Below, in pieces: positions 33,666-45,519 of a stretch of 64,000 nt of DNA; positions within the stretch are counted from its first letter, which is position 1, and every line of letters begins with the position of its first letter. The stretch lies in the NCBI GenBank assembly GCA_031841125.1, contig CM063113.1:57281211-57345210 (forward strand). The letters run 5' to 3'. The position numbers and the translations under genes were made by a program. The DNA is from Acanthococcus lagerstroemiae (Eukaryota; Arthropoda; Insecta; Hemiptera; Eriococcidae). The notes under the pieces are model-generated. The model was not told where the DNA came from, made no database searches, and was given only the letters and a program-made list of their open reading frames with translations.

Positions 33666-34933
33666 GTGGTTGTAGCGTGGGAGCGGGCACCGGCCGAGGT
33701 GGACAAACTGTATTGGTGGGTGATTGTGATTGAATAACGGGTTTTAATTATCCGTAGTGGTCGTTTGGACGAGCCGTGGTCATTGAGTAGGGAAAGTTCA
33801 TCTCTGCTTGGCTTGATGTCGGTAAATGGTAATCGCGAAAACAACGTCATTGTTGATACGGATGACCATGAGCTGAGAACGACTAGTAGTTGAGAAAAAC
33901 TTCCGAAAATTTCGTGTCGGGGTTTGTTTGTGCCGGAAAATTGATATGACTGTAACAATTATTATCCTGAACTGATTTACTTTCCTCTCAAGTTTTTTAA
34001 AAATAAAATTCGTTACTGGTGAGAGGGAATAACATGAGTGACCGAAAGTTCGACCACGGGGGCTACCACAGTGGCCGGCGAATCCATGTCACGTCGAGCC
34101 TGAACTGAACATGTCCGCCCTTAAGCCTGCGGAGCGAGCAGTCCAACCGTTGAGGAGTCTACGAGTTACACCCGACATGATCACAGACCAGCCCCGCAGC
34201 TGATGAAGTAGAATCAGGGGTCAGCATCTCCAACCACTTTACGAGCTGGCCGCCTCACGGAGTCTTTGTTTTGGTTACTTTGCGCTACGTTGTCATCCTA
34301 ACAAGTTCCTTGTTATTTACTCATGTTTTTTTTTTTCATCGTATTCTGCTGCCCAATTTAGTAGGTGCACCACGGGTCGTTGGTTTCGGTTTTAAGGGGG
34401 AAAAATTGCTATAAATTTTAGGTGGAGGCGGGAGTATGTTTGAACACAGGTATTTCATTTGTTTCTTTTCACAAGCTGGAAAGGAGTACGAAGCGGAGGC
34501 CTCTCCTTCGTTGCCGTGTGGACCCCCAAGTACGTGGCCACTTATTTATCTATAATATTGTACAAGCCTAGGCGTATTAGTCGTAGGTTGAGTTAATGTG
34601 TGTGGTGTTTTAATGCCCGTGTCAGTGTGGGGGTATTGTTAAAGGGTCATGCAGTCTGGGGGCAGTTTGATGTCTTAGACAGGTAGAGACAGCCTTTCAT
34701 ACTGCCAGAAAGAGGTGACACCAATGGTTTATTTATTATCTTTGTATCCGTGGCCTACACATTTTACCTTGTTATCTTTTTTCGTGTTATTCGGAATTTA
34801 GACAGTTACGCAGATTTTTGTGTGTGTGTGTAAATATAAATGTATTTCTAGTCAGAATCTGCTATGAGATTTCTTTTTTAGTGGTGCTGATCTAATTCCA
34901 GCGGGCGAGGGGAGTGGTGGGGTTTGCCAGTCC
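33666..34933. mobile_element. 1.27-kb non-coding insertion with CACGT duplication (candidate solo LTR)
   Basis: CACGT at 33661-33665 and 34934-34938 flanks the segment. Deleting the segment plus one copy joins ACA AAA CAC to GTT AGA TGG in one reading frame (TKHVRWYKIG), exactly restoring the LINE protein, so it is an insertion. The sequence begins TGTGG if a 4-bp duplication is assumed, and no terminal inverted repeat is evident, which favours a solo LTR. The right end does not finish in CA, so the class stays open. No protein inside. Confidence 0.72.
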
Positions 34934-35224
34934 CACGTTAGATGGTATAAAATAGGAGTGGCAACAAGCAGCTCTTGTAGGCACTGTGGACAAGAGGAAG
35001 AAACCTCGATTCAAATCATATGTCAATACCAGCAATAGCCGGGACAGGACACGAAGCACTGGGACCAAAGTATCCAGCACCCAGTGAAGTCAAGAGGATA
35101 ATTCTCACTTTGGCGGTAAAAGTGAGGCTACTGAAATGATCCTTAACAGCAACCTGAGGAAAAGGGCAATGGACTACAAATCCTGAACACTCGGCGCACA
35201 CACTGCCACCTCACACAAATGTAA

Positions 35225-35790
35225 TGTAATGGTTGTCGACAGACTGGAACAAAATCCAATAAATATTGAAATAAGAGGTGAAGGAATACAGAAGCACAGG
35301 TATTTAAATACCTAGGTAGTCCGATAATGCAAGATGGAAGAAGTCAAATAGAAATAAGCTAAGGGAACTTTTTCCAAAAAGTAGACATAAAATATTCAGG
35401 GTAAATGTAAATTTAAAAGTAGGACTGATATTTCTTCAAATGTAAATTAGAAGTATAGCACTGAATGGATGTGAGACCCGAGGACAATAAGGACATGAGA
35501 AAGACAACGCATAGAAACTTTTGAAAGGTGGCGTTATCGGAGAATGTTGAAAACCAATCATATAAGGCACCCAGGGATATTGTTTGCTAGAGGAAATGGC
35601 TGAGGGGAGGAACTGGAAAGGAAAGCAAAAAATGAGCTATGAAGAACAGATAATGAAGGATACGAAGTGTAAATCCTCCTCGGAAATGAAATGATTAGCA
35701 GCACAGGGGAGAGAAAAATGGAGAAACGTAACGTACCACTTGGGAGAACTAAGAAAAATATCATCATAATTTGATAATAATTCTGTTTCT
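35225..35790 (+). pseudogene. RTE-type LINE 3' fragment
   Basis: Thumb and C-terminal text: YLNT near 35295-35310, IALNGCETRGQ (about 35455-35490) and RWRYRRML-like text (about 35528-35555). Then a gcacccagggata block (about 35569) shared with the LINE at 15.2-16.7 kb, ending with atatcatcataatttgataa. Many stops. Lies just after the I/LOA-type LINE 3' end. Confidence 0.68.
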
Positions 35791-36099
35791 CACTATTAAT
35801 AAAAGGTATGGTTCCTTCAGTTATTCGAAAATTTTGAATTTTTCCAATAGTTACTTCGAATTCTTCGTCGTCTTGCTTTGAAACCTTCAAGTTTAGTGAT
35901 AACCACTTTTTTGTACGATCAAGAGTAGATAAAATTTTTGACGTTTATGGGTTTGTGTGACCCAGTTAACAATTGTTCAGCAAAATATGTATTCATCATG
36001 CGTTCTCGGCTACTTTTCGGCAAAAAACTGATGTTCACCCTCTCAGCGAAGATGTATTCTATGATTTCGAAGTTCTAATGTTAGTCAATTTTCGTGCTG

Positions 36100-37200
36100 T
36101 TTTCCACTCGTTTTCCCGGAATGTTACATACATCGCGTACACGGCGTTATTCGTCGTATACCGCACGATGTCGATCCCAACCCAACGCCTGCCACTTCCG
36201 CCATTCGGCAACCGCGAACACTCTCGGCCGAGTTAGAAAAGTGAATGAACGCCAAAAAGCGTCACGACGTCGCGTGGCTCTCGAAGTGGCGCGCAAAAGT
36301 GCGGTCGTCCCGTCGATCACGGCATCGAAAAACGACCGAAATTCGCGCTTTTTGACCGAGCTGCTCGCGATAGTCCGCGTGCCCGAATGTTCGCCCCCGC
36401 CCCCTAATCGAGCCACCTAAATTAGTAAACACACTGCGATCTCTTCCACACAAGATACGTCGACTTCTACACGTTCTAGATCGTTTTGAGGGCGCACGCC
36501 GGTGCCTCGAATCGAGAGAGGAACACTCGTCCGTTAGATCGGCGCGCCGCGACGCGACCGAATTTTGGGGCGCCCTTTGCAGCCGTCCGTGTACACGGCC
36601 GGGCGAGAAAGGCGGTAACGCCGGCGAAGAAGGCGAATCGTATACGCCGTATAGTAATAGCGTTAGACTACTTGGATACTATTAAACGAGAGAAAAGTCC
36701 GATGAAAGCACCCCGGCGCCTTATCTTGGCACTGATACTGTTGTCGGCACGAAGGCGCCGGGTCGCTTCCCATCAAACTGTCAACTTTTAACAGTTTCCT
36801 TCTTTTATGAAAAACTAGGCATTTATGCACGCGTTTTCCCGCCGCAAAATTGACTGATTATCGCCGTCTGCCCCGGGACTAATGAGGACTAACTGTGCGG
36901 CTAAATCCGCCGGGTATATTTTATTTTATACCCCGCGCTCAAACGACTCGGTTTCGCGCCATTTAGCCGGATCATTCGCGCGATTTTTTTGGTTGCTTGC
37001 TCTCTCCCCTTTTTCTCGCCGACGGCGTCGGATTTCGCGAATTTGCCGCAGCCACGTTTCGAAGAGGGGGGGGGGAGGGGGACAAAGGTTGGAGTTAGAA
37101 AATTCACCTGTGTTGGCCGCGAATGGGGTGCAATGACCGCGATTTGCCGACCTAAAATCGCATACCGGCCGGTAGGTTCAATTTTTCGTCCCTCCTATTT
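36100..37200. other. CpG-rich region, possible promoter or first-exon DNA
   Basis: Much richer in CG dinucleotides than the surroundings, with overlapping frames of about 77-110 codons on both strands (for example 36094-36420, 36486-36791). The translations are Arg/Ala-rich and featureless, as expected from composition. It contains no TE motif, so it is a candidate for unique host sequence. No splice pattern or start site could be supported. Confidence 0.3.
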
Positions 37201-37369
37201 TCTTCAGACAAACACAGTGTAGCCAATATGAGTTCATTTTTTTGTTTGATTCGCTGAGTGCAAGAGCTGTAACTGAGTTAGTTCTGTGATTTTTAAGAGG
37301 ACGGAAGGGGGTGATTGTCAAAGCAGGAAGGAGGGATGAAAAAATTAAGTTCCAAATAGAGATTGGTTC

Positions 37370-37570
37370 ATATATTTTCTAGGGATCTGTATTCGATTTT
37401 GAGGGTAATTCTTACGTCCGACCCTAGGGGATGCCACCGAAGAGGTTTGACACCAAAATTCATTTTTCGAGTGAGTATTCCACTTATAGATTTTCAGAGC
37501 CACTGGATTCGATTATGAGGGCAATTATAAGAGCCAACTGTCTGGCGGCACTAAGAAGGGTTACAAACAA
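37370..37570. repeat. Tandem repeat, two ~115-bp units
   Basis: ctagggatctgtattcgatt then ttgagggtaatt, followed by gaccctaggggatgccaccg; and cagagccactggattcgatt then atgagggcaatt, followed by aactgtctggcggcactaag. Spacing is about 115 bp with moderate similarity. Confidence 0.5.
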
Positions 37571-37574
37571 ATAA

Positions 37575-38143
37575 TTACACTACTGAACAAAATGAAATTT
37601 TTTGTTTGCACAATACATTTAGGGAGATGATTTTTGAGTACTTTTCAACGCTGAATACAGTGCCGTCGGCCGTTTTTCTCTATCACGTCGAGTTCTTCTG
37701 ATCAAAAATTATAAAAAATTCAACTAAATGTGTTCAAAAAGAGGTTTAGGAACTGAATGTGGTCATACTGATTCGTGTTGTTGTGTGTTGAGGTTGTGTG
37801 TAGTGGTGTGTATTCCGTCTGTTTGTTTTCTGTTATAACAGTCTGATAACACTGATAATATCAGTCAGTGGTACCGCTTATTCCACTGCAAAAACAAAAT
37901 GGAAACGAATTTCAGTCGTTCAGAGCTCCGAATTATGACGTGATATAGAAAAATGGATCGCAGTATCGTGTTCAGCGTTAAAAAGTATCTCAGAATCACC
38001 TGTCGAAATGCGTTGTGCAAAATAGTTGTTCAGTAGTGTTATAAAGTGGTTGCGAATGTTAAACAGGACCTCAATAGAATACCTACTCGGAACATTAATT
38101 GTTATTTGGTTTGGCCCTTTTTTGTTAGTACAAATATTCAATC
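37575..38143. other. No feature seen
   Basis: A+T-rich spacer up to the Jockey-type LINE target site. GT-rich stretch at 37775-37810. Confidence 0.4.
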
Positions 38144-38155
38144 AATTGGTGGAGT

Positions 38156-39343
38156 CAGTTTGGCTTTCGAGCCAAGCATGCTACATTCGAGCAGGTACAT
38201 AGGGTATATACCACAGCCAGGAATGCACTAGAAGCCAGAAAATTCTGCCCGGCAGTCTTCCTGGAAAACGGGCGTTCGACAGGGTATGGATCCAAGGATT
38301 ACTCCATAAGAGTGGCGACTACCTGCCAGAAGCCCACATTCACCTGCTTGAATCCTACCTCCAAAACAGGAAATTCCAGGTCTACTATGGCGAAGAATCC
38401 TCCTGCATCAAACCCATAGCAGCTGGGGTACCGCAGGGCAGTGTCCTAGGCCCCCTCCTCTACGTATTATTCACGGCTGACATCCCCAAAACAGGAAACA
38501 CAACCATGGCTAAATTCGCGGACGACACAGCAATTATGACACCAAACCCGGATTTCAACACAGCAACTTCACACCTTCAAGGAGCGGTGAACGCTGTCTC
38601 TGACTGGGCTAGGAATTGGAGAACCAAATTAATTCAAACAAGTCAACCAAAGTGGACTTTGCACTCCGACCAAATCCCCCAGCCCCTATCTATATAGATG
38701 GGGAAAGGGTTCCTACCTGCCTTCACACCTGGTACCTAGGAATTCACCTAGACAAAAGACTCACCTGGAACCCACACATCTTGAAGAAGAGAGAGGAAAT
38801 CAAAATACGCCTCCATTCCATGTATTGGATACTGAGAGCCAGGAACCAGCTCACACTTAGCAACAAGAGGCTACTCTACATAACAATCCTGAAACCTGCA
38901 TGGAGCTACGGAGCCCCATCTGGGGCTGCGCGGCAGACTCCAACATAGCAACACTCCAGCGCATCCAGAACCTGGTTCTGCGGAAGATAACAGGTGCACC
39001 GTGGTATATCACGAACAGCAGCCTTCACCAGGACCTCAATATACCAACTGTGAAGGAGGAAATACGAAAACTAGCCCAATCCTACAACTGCCGACTCCAT
39101 AAGCACTCCAACACCCTAGCGATCAACCTACTGGAAACCTCACCAGTAATTCGCCTCCGCCGGAAGCTGCCCACTGACATTTAGTATTTAATCACAGGTT
39201 AACTTAGTACTACCCCCAGAGCCCTGCGAATGCGCAGGCACCTGGTATCATGTCAATATACTATATACATAAAAGTACCCCCCCCCCCCCGAATGTAAAT
39301 GCCAATAGGCAGTCCAAGAAATAAATAAAATTATTTAAAAAAA
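38156..39343 (+). mobile_element. Jockey-type LINE, 5'-truncated, 12-bp TSD
   Basis: The direct repeat AATTGGTGGAGT occurs at 38144-38155 and 39344-39355. The insertion starts inside RT domain 3 (QFGFRAKHAT-like, read across frames). It ends with a C-run (39278-39290), ataaataaaattattt and an A tail. Length is 1,188 bp. 5' truncation, A tail and target duplication together are the classic mark of target-primed reverse transcription. Confidence 0.9.
38160..39184 (+). pseudogene. Jockey-type RT C-terminal half
   Basis: Blocks: AFDRVWIQGLLHKSG (about 38274-38318), AAGVPQGSVLGPLLYVLF (about 38420-38473) and AKFADDTAIM (about 38510-38540). Then YLGIHLDKRLTW (about 38733-38768), NKRLLYITILKPAWSYG (about 38860-38910) and SPIWGCAADSN. 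The final part ends at 39184 (RLRRKLPTDI). At least two frameshifts (near 38630 and 38920) break the frame. The catalytic FADD is intact. Its closest relative in the window is the LINE at 48.1-49.7 kb, with the same motif order and the same ending. Confidence 0.85.
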
Positions 39344-39357
39344 AATTGGTGGAGTGT

Positions 39358-39425
39358 ACGGCGATGCACGCGTGCCAGCGTTGCTCCCCAGATACCACAC
39401 CCCTGGCCCTGGAAACTACCGAAGT
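39358..39425. repeat. Dispersed repeat, copy 1
   Basis: gcgatgcacgcgtgccagcg, then a cccagataccacacccctgg block and gaaac. Resembles 45198-45262 (gcgatgcacacatgccaaat, gggacgccgcacccctattc, gaaac). Nature unknown. Confidence 0.5.
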
Positions 39426-39839
39426 ACTTTCTCGAAAAAATAACCAATACTTGGTCTTAACTCTCTTTGATGACAGCTCGGACGGTCGATTCATAAACTA
39501 CCCTCAAAATCTATTCATAATTCAGTGACCTTGAAAACCTATAAGTCAACCATTATCACGATTTTTTTATTTTTTCACTTCTCTTCCTCATTTTAAAGCC
39601 ACCTCCAGGACTACCGACTCAGATAACGAACCCAAACTATTTTAAAGTTGATCAGTATCACATAGTTCATCAATTTTATGATAACAAATTCTTAACACAA
39701 ATAAGGGCAACGAAAAAAATGTCTGTTGAAAGTGTCAAAACTTTATGTATTTCCCCGTAAGAACGGGAGGGGACGAGTGGCACGCGTTTCGTTTATTTGA
39801 TCGAACTGAAACTTTGCAGGCATTCTTTTGTTTCTTTCA

Positions 39840-40760
39840 TTGAAACCAGTTAGGGAATCTCTCAACGACTCTTAATTAGTCCTAACAGATCCTGACAGAG
39901 CTGCGAATGGCTCTTAAAGAGTCTTACAAACTAAGGAGTTCTAACCTAATACTATCGGAACTTATCAAAGTTTTAACGAACCTGAATGGTCGCAAACAGC
40001 CTCTGAAAATTTTGACTCAGTCTCAAAAAGCCTTGATCTATCTCAAAGAAAAAAAACTTAACGCGATTTCAGAAGAAAGTTTTAATCTTAACAGAATTTT
40101 GACGAGTCTCACAATTACCTAACTAGTCCTGAGACGTCTCAATCTTCACGATGTTTTAACGAATCTTGACTAAATATTGACAGTTTAGAGAGGCCTTAAC
40201 ACAGTATAAGAAGTTCTAATCAGTTTTGACAGAATTTTCACGAATTCCAAGAAGTCTTGGCAAAGTATGAGCCAGTATTTAGAATTTAAAGAGTCCTTCA
40301 TAGAGTATCAACCATCTGCCACCAGGTTCCATCCCCTATGAGCTCAATCTGTCTTGACGAGTCTTAAAAAGGGTTCCATATTAATACGAAGTCTTACCGT
40401 GTTTCAATAAATTCTAACGTAATCTATTCTTACTTTAATTCTTTACAGAGTAATGAGAGCGTCCAAATGAGACTAAGAAGTCCTAACAAAAGCTAACAAG
40501 TTTTAACAGACTGTGCTCAGTACTAACGTGCCGTACCGAGTTTCGACAGAGTCTCAACGAGTCGCAGTCAACTTTGAAAACTTTAAAGATTCGTATCCAA
40601 GTCCTGATCGAAAACTGAAATGTCTCAGCTTATTTTAAAATATTCTAACGTAACTTGAACATTTTTTATTGAGTCTTTGCAGAATTTTAACAAGTCTCTC
40701 CCATTTGTAACATAATTTGACCAGCGTGTGAAGTTTTATTGTGTCTTAGCTAAACACTGA
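39840..40760. repeat. Degenerate short-period repeat tract, ~0.9 kb
   Basis: Words such as gagtctta(a/c), ttttaacgaa, cttaacaga, agttctaac and gtcttgac recur every ten to twenty bases throughout. The 71-codon frame at 39907-40122 arises from this repetition. Looks like an ancient satellite and is roughly the reverse complement in word content of 2140-2525. Confidence 0.6.
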
Positions 40761-40764
40761 GAAA

Positions 40765-43700
40765 TTCTGCCTACAGAGATGTGAACCGACGAGAGCGGGG
40801 AGAGGGAGGGGGATTGAACCACGACCACAACATGTTGAGCTCTGATCAACTGACATTTTGGCTGTACCAGTAGATCATATGTATCTCAGAACTTGAAAAA
40901 CTTCGCCTCTGCAACCTCGATTCCTCTTGGGCGATTTGACTCATTTCCACGTTACTTATTTAATTCTATATCTCTTTGATTGCGCAGCGGCGCCAGTGAC
41001 ACAGAAGTCATATTTCACATTCGCTTTTATGGTTTCAAACGATATTAGGATCCATTTGCCGGCCACAAGACCACCGCAAGTGATTCTTCGAAGAAGTCGA
41101 ATTGTCTTTCCGAAGAAAATAAAAAGTTTATAGACTACTAAAAGTGGAGTTCTACTTTCGCTACACGCGTTCATTAGACTCTACGCATCGATGCAACACT
41201 ATCGTACCTTTGTTTTTTCGTGTAGATGGAGCATACCCATTTACTCGCATAAATGTTTCCTTTCGGTAGGTTATTGCGACATGGCAACTGAGTCGAGAAC
41301 GAGTAAAAATTACAAAAGACGTGAAGTTATGTTATCGAATTCAGTATTCAGCGAGCAACTGAAAATGTTAAAACTATATCTCGAATTACGTGACGAAAAG
41401 TATCATTCGCATTTGAATATACTGTAGATACTTCCGGAGTACACTAAAAAATCAACTATCTCAACCAGTGTCGAGCAAACTTCGATACTACATATAGACT
41501 AGATACAAGACCTGACCTTCCAACTTTTTTGAAAGCTTGTATGCTGTAATTCGGTACAACCATAAAACTTATCTCTCGCTATCCGCCTTTCTCAGATGAA
41601 TAAAACACAAGCTAGTTGAATTGTAAGTAATTCCACATTCAAAAAAGCATCCCAGTTCACAGCTACAGGGGTTACGGGTTGTAGTTCGGGGTAGCTACTC
41701 GCTAAATTAGTCGCTAAATGCTCAACTTGCTTTCTACAGCTGTATCGCCATCTTCAGTTAGTCGCGAGAACTTATAGTTGCTTACTGCGCCATCTGTCAA
41801 CTTATAAACGCACCTCGAAACAACGTTAGTGCGGGTCTTCAAGTATAGCCAGCAGGAATAGTTTGAATATTACTTTCCCAAAATTACAAAACTAAAAAAC
41901 TACAAAGCTACTCGCTTATTGCAAGAGGGGTTTTGCCCAACAAAAGAGAAAAGGAAAAGAAGGAACGTGAATCATAAAGATACATCGGTCAATAATTAAT
42001 GCTTAGAATTTCAAAACAATCAAACAGTCGATGTTGATACTGATTCATATTTTGAGATTTAAATATATCAGAAAACATTATCAGGATGTCGTCGTTTTTG
42101 CTGGATCGACAGATCGTCGTATAATATTTGGGACATTCCTTTCGAAAAGCCGTGTATGTCCTCAGCATCTCTGAAATGCACGAACATCCGATTTTTACGT
42201 CTTCATTTAACAGCAATAAGACAGAACACCGAAACTGATCATTTACTGACTTACAGAACAAATAAATAACTGTGTGCAAAGTCACCCCTCCATGTTTTTT
42301 TTTTACACTTCTCACCAATTTTTAGGTCACTATGCTGTTTAATATACAATACTTTACTTTTATCACGACCGCGATGAAATTTTGCGTGTAATGACACCAA
42401 ACACATACAGTTTTCTTCGATTTTTACTCATTAAGTACCTGAAACAATTTCGGCAATGTAATTTTGATACGCTGTTTGAAGCGAATTGGTTTCACACGAC
42501 AGCCACAACATGCTACATTACAAAGAGTGACGTGTCAGTGTTGCCACACATTCTATTTTTTATCTCGCGCTCACAGGAGCACTGAAAACACACGTGTGCT
42601 AAGTCACCTCGTGATCGCAGAGTCACCCTGTGTGACGGTAAACAAAATACTCTCGCTGATTGGCTACGTCTCCAAAAAACAAAAATAATAAACAAAATAG
42701 TATTTGCTTCTGAAACCCCTAAAAACTGTAAATAGTAGGCTCACAATATCCGACCCAGGACTAGGCTAGAAAATCCAATTTCCTACTTTAAATTACCGAT
42801 GGGACCCAAATCAAAGACGAATCAAAAATCTGATGAACATGTAACACTAGGAACCCAGAAACTCTCTCGCTTTCCCATTCTGGGGTAATTTTCAAAGTCA
42901 AGTAAAATTTCACCATTCCACAAGTGGTATTTGCATTCTGAACATGAAATCGAGCCTAGATCAAAAATCTAGTAAGATATTCGAGATCGGCGGCCGGAAA
43001 AACGCCAATGCGATAATTGGTTCGATACAATTCCATTTGAAATTTTGAAGCTGACTGCACGTTTGAATTTCGCTTCGTGAACATAAGATTTTTCAACAAA
43101 AAATTCTCGTTTCTCCTGAGTCGATCCGATGGCGCAATCCATATTCAAGATCGGGGAAGAGCGGGGTATTTTGTGCCACACTCTATGTACGCGTGTTATC
43201 ACAGTGCAATTTTCGTATCCTTATTTCCACGAATAAATAAATTTGCCTAAGTAGGTGAGGGGGGGGGGGCGAGAGGTTTAAATCGACCAGGTACCCAATT
43301 ATGAAATTTTTCAGATGAATAGAGAGAGCTTTAATTAATCGTAAATGATAGGCCAAAAATAATGCAAATTCTGTTTTTCTGATCACCTGAAGTTCACATC
43401 TAGCGACCGAATAACAGGGAACAACAGGGACCAGGGCCGCTCTCAGATAGTATAGAGAATGCATAGAAAACCAAACCCAAATGGCTCATATGGACTAATT
43501 CTGCGCCTCGGATGAGACGAAAAGAAGCCAAAAAAATCTCTTTTTAGCCCCTATTTCTTTATAAGGGGCGGGGCGTCTCAAAGTACATGAAGCTTTTTCA
43601 ACTGGGTATGCTCGTCAAAAGTTTATTTAACTGGGCAGCATCTAATACATCGATATGTTTGTTTATGACTACTCTAAAAGGGCTGAAAATTATGGATAAC

Positions 43701-45190
43701 AGAATTATTATTTTTAAAATAGACTCAGAAAGTTCATTAAACACATTTCATCAGTTTAGCTAAGGGCCTCGGGGCTGGATTGAGGTTTCTGAGGGCGCTG
43801 GGCTGACGTATACGGGCCCCTACTTATACTCATCTAGGGATTGAGTAACTCCTGAAATTCGGAGACGAACTAACGTTTATTACTTGGAACATGAAACTCT
43901 ATAGAAAGAATTAGGACCAACAAAATCTGGTATTACCTCTAATAGTAATAGGTTGTAGGTATCCCCTTACAAAGGTAATCAAAAATTATTAATACATCAG
44001 GGTTCAAAAAAATTTCAATTCTCGAATATGTGGTGTTCCAATAAAAAACAGACGTCAAGGTCTGTGCATTGAGCTCCCAAGAACAGGTGCATCGTCTGTC
44101 TCTTGTATCAAGGAGGTGGCAAATAGCTAGACGTTTCGCGGGTGAAACGGGCAAAATTTTTTTAGTATTTCTGCCAAGTTTGGTCAAAGTGCAAATACAT
44201 AAACGGGAGTCTTTACATTTGTACACAGAGTTTTCATGGTGCAACTCATCCAGGATCAGTACCAATAAAATAATATAAAATAAAATCCCCGGAAAGTTTC
44301 ACTCAATCGGATGAGGAGAACATGTGCCGCAACCCTCTTACCCTGTCACAAAAAATACGTTGAGTTTTGAGGTGTGTACGAAATAACGTTTGTGAAAATT
44401 GCATATAATAATTTTTATATTTCCTCAATTTACCGAAAAAACTATCATCATTTTAGATAAAGAGATTCATCGTATATTCCCTCAAATATCGCTTTACCTT
44501 ACACTTTCCTAGACTAACCACTGGAGTGCAAATGGGGGAATCGCCTCCTAGGATCTCAGTTTGCTCTTTGAGCAGAAGAAAAAATTATTACCCTCTTTTT
44601 TCTTTTTTTTTTTTAATCCACTATTAATCCTCTCCTTGCTGACATTTGTCCCTTCGAACATTGGATTTTCCTAATTGATAAAAGAGTCCGGTTGCGATCT
44701 GGCCTCTTCCTGGTATTTTTGTCAAGTAATACCGATCAAAAATCGATTATTAAATCGGTGCCTAAAAAATCAATTTCTCCAATTAAAAAAAACAAACATC
44801 GATTATCGTTAATCCATCTTACTGAAATCGAAAAATCGACTTTTTACCCCCCCCCCCCTCCCCCAGGTGATACGTCGGATCACTGCGGGATCTGTAGAGA
44901 AGAATTTTATGGAGTCCTGTGATAACAGCGCACATATTCTTGCTCCCCCTGTAACTCACAGATGGCGCAGTACCACAATTTATACCTTCTGGAATTGTAC
45001 TTGATAGTAGGAATATTTTGTACTCCTAATTCTCCTGATTTCTCGCCGTTTCTTCTGCCTTTGTAGTCTCTTTATGTAGTTACCCACCAAAAATGAGAAT
45101 TTTTTGAAAAAAATTCGCGCCACCTTTCCAATTTATAATTTTGACTGAATAATTAGGTCACACTTAAAAGGGATGGATGATCGATGATAG
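40765..45190. other. Intergenic, no gene supported
   Basis: About 4.4 kb with frames up to 109 codons (41989-42318, minus) but no recognisable domain. An 11-G run lies near 43259, a C-rich run near 44847 and T-runs near 44600. A 42.7-43.0 kb stretch has weakly repeated aatcaaaaatct words. TE relics too old to recognise are likely. Confidence 0.4.
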
Positions 45191-45197
45191 AGGGGCA

Positions 45198-45262
45198 TAT
45201 GGCGATGCACACATGCCAAATTAGCCCCGGGACGCCGCACCCCTATTCCAGAAACGCCCCGA
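45198..45262. repeat. Dispersed repeat, copy 2
   Basis: Second copy of the repeat at 39358-39425, same orientation. Flanks do not match, so both are probably fragments of one element. Confidence 0.5.
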
Positions 45263-45476
45263 ATGGGCCTGCGTCAGAATAGGGGGGATCACTTTGAGGT
45301 AGGTCCTCCTAACCCCATTTCTCCTGTCACCAAGGGATTGATGATGAGACCAAAAATGTTAGAAATTCTCCGGTTTAGATACGGTTCTGAATTTCCAGTC
45401 TCCTTGCGCGATTATCCACCGAAGATAAAATTTTTGTTTGTATTCATGTGTACACACTAATCTTTTTCAAGACCTT

Positions 45477-45485
45477 GTTTGTTTG

Positions 45486-45516
<31 letters not shown>
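45477..45516. repeat. Poly-T tract (~30 T)
   Basis: TTTGTTTG followed by about 30 T. It could be the A tail of a minus-strand retroposon, but no LINE or SINE body was recognised to its right. Confidence 0.85.
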
Positions 45517-45518
<2 letters not shown>

Positions 45519-45519
45519 G

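Larger units (their letters stand above)
32190..35175 (+). mobile_element. I/LOA-type LINE 3' half with RNase H, split by 1.27-kb insert
   Basis: Collinear plus-strand blocks: KVKYLGV thumb region (about 32260), GAMRTMPTKVLERLLNLPPL (about 32530-32590), RNase H start WFAGASKNDQGAGIGI (about 32838-32885) and SICTDSQMAINALLG (about 33015-33060). Then come ARLMVELLTGHGATKH (about 33616-33663), the insertion, and CRHCGQEEETS (about 34978-35010) followed by KVRLLK. The clade (I, LOA or Outcast) is uncertain. RNase H is known only from some LINE groups, where it degrades template RNA. Confidence 0.78.

Noticed and set aside
36094..36791. Arg/Ala-rich frames as a basic nuclear protein
   Set aside because: Low-complexity translation expected from CpG-rich DNA, with overlapping open frames on the opposite strand.
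41989..42318. 109-codon minus-strand frame with several Cys residues
   Set aside because: No recognisable Cys spacing for a zinc-binding fold and no flanking exon structure.
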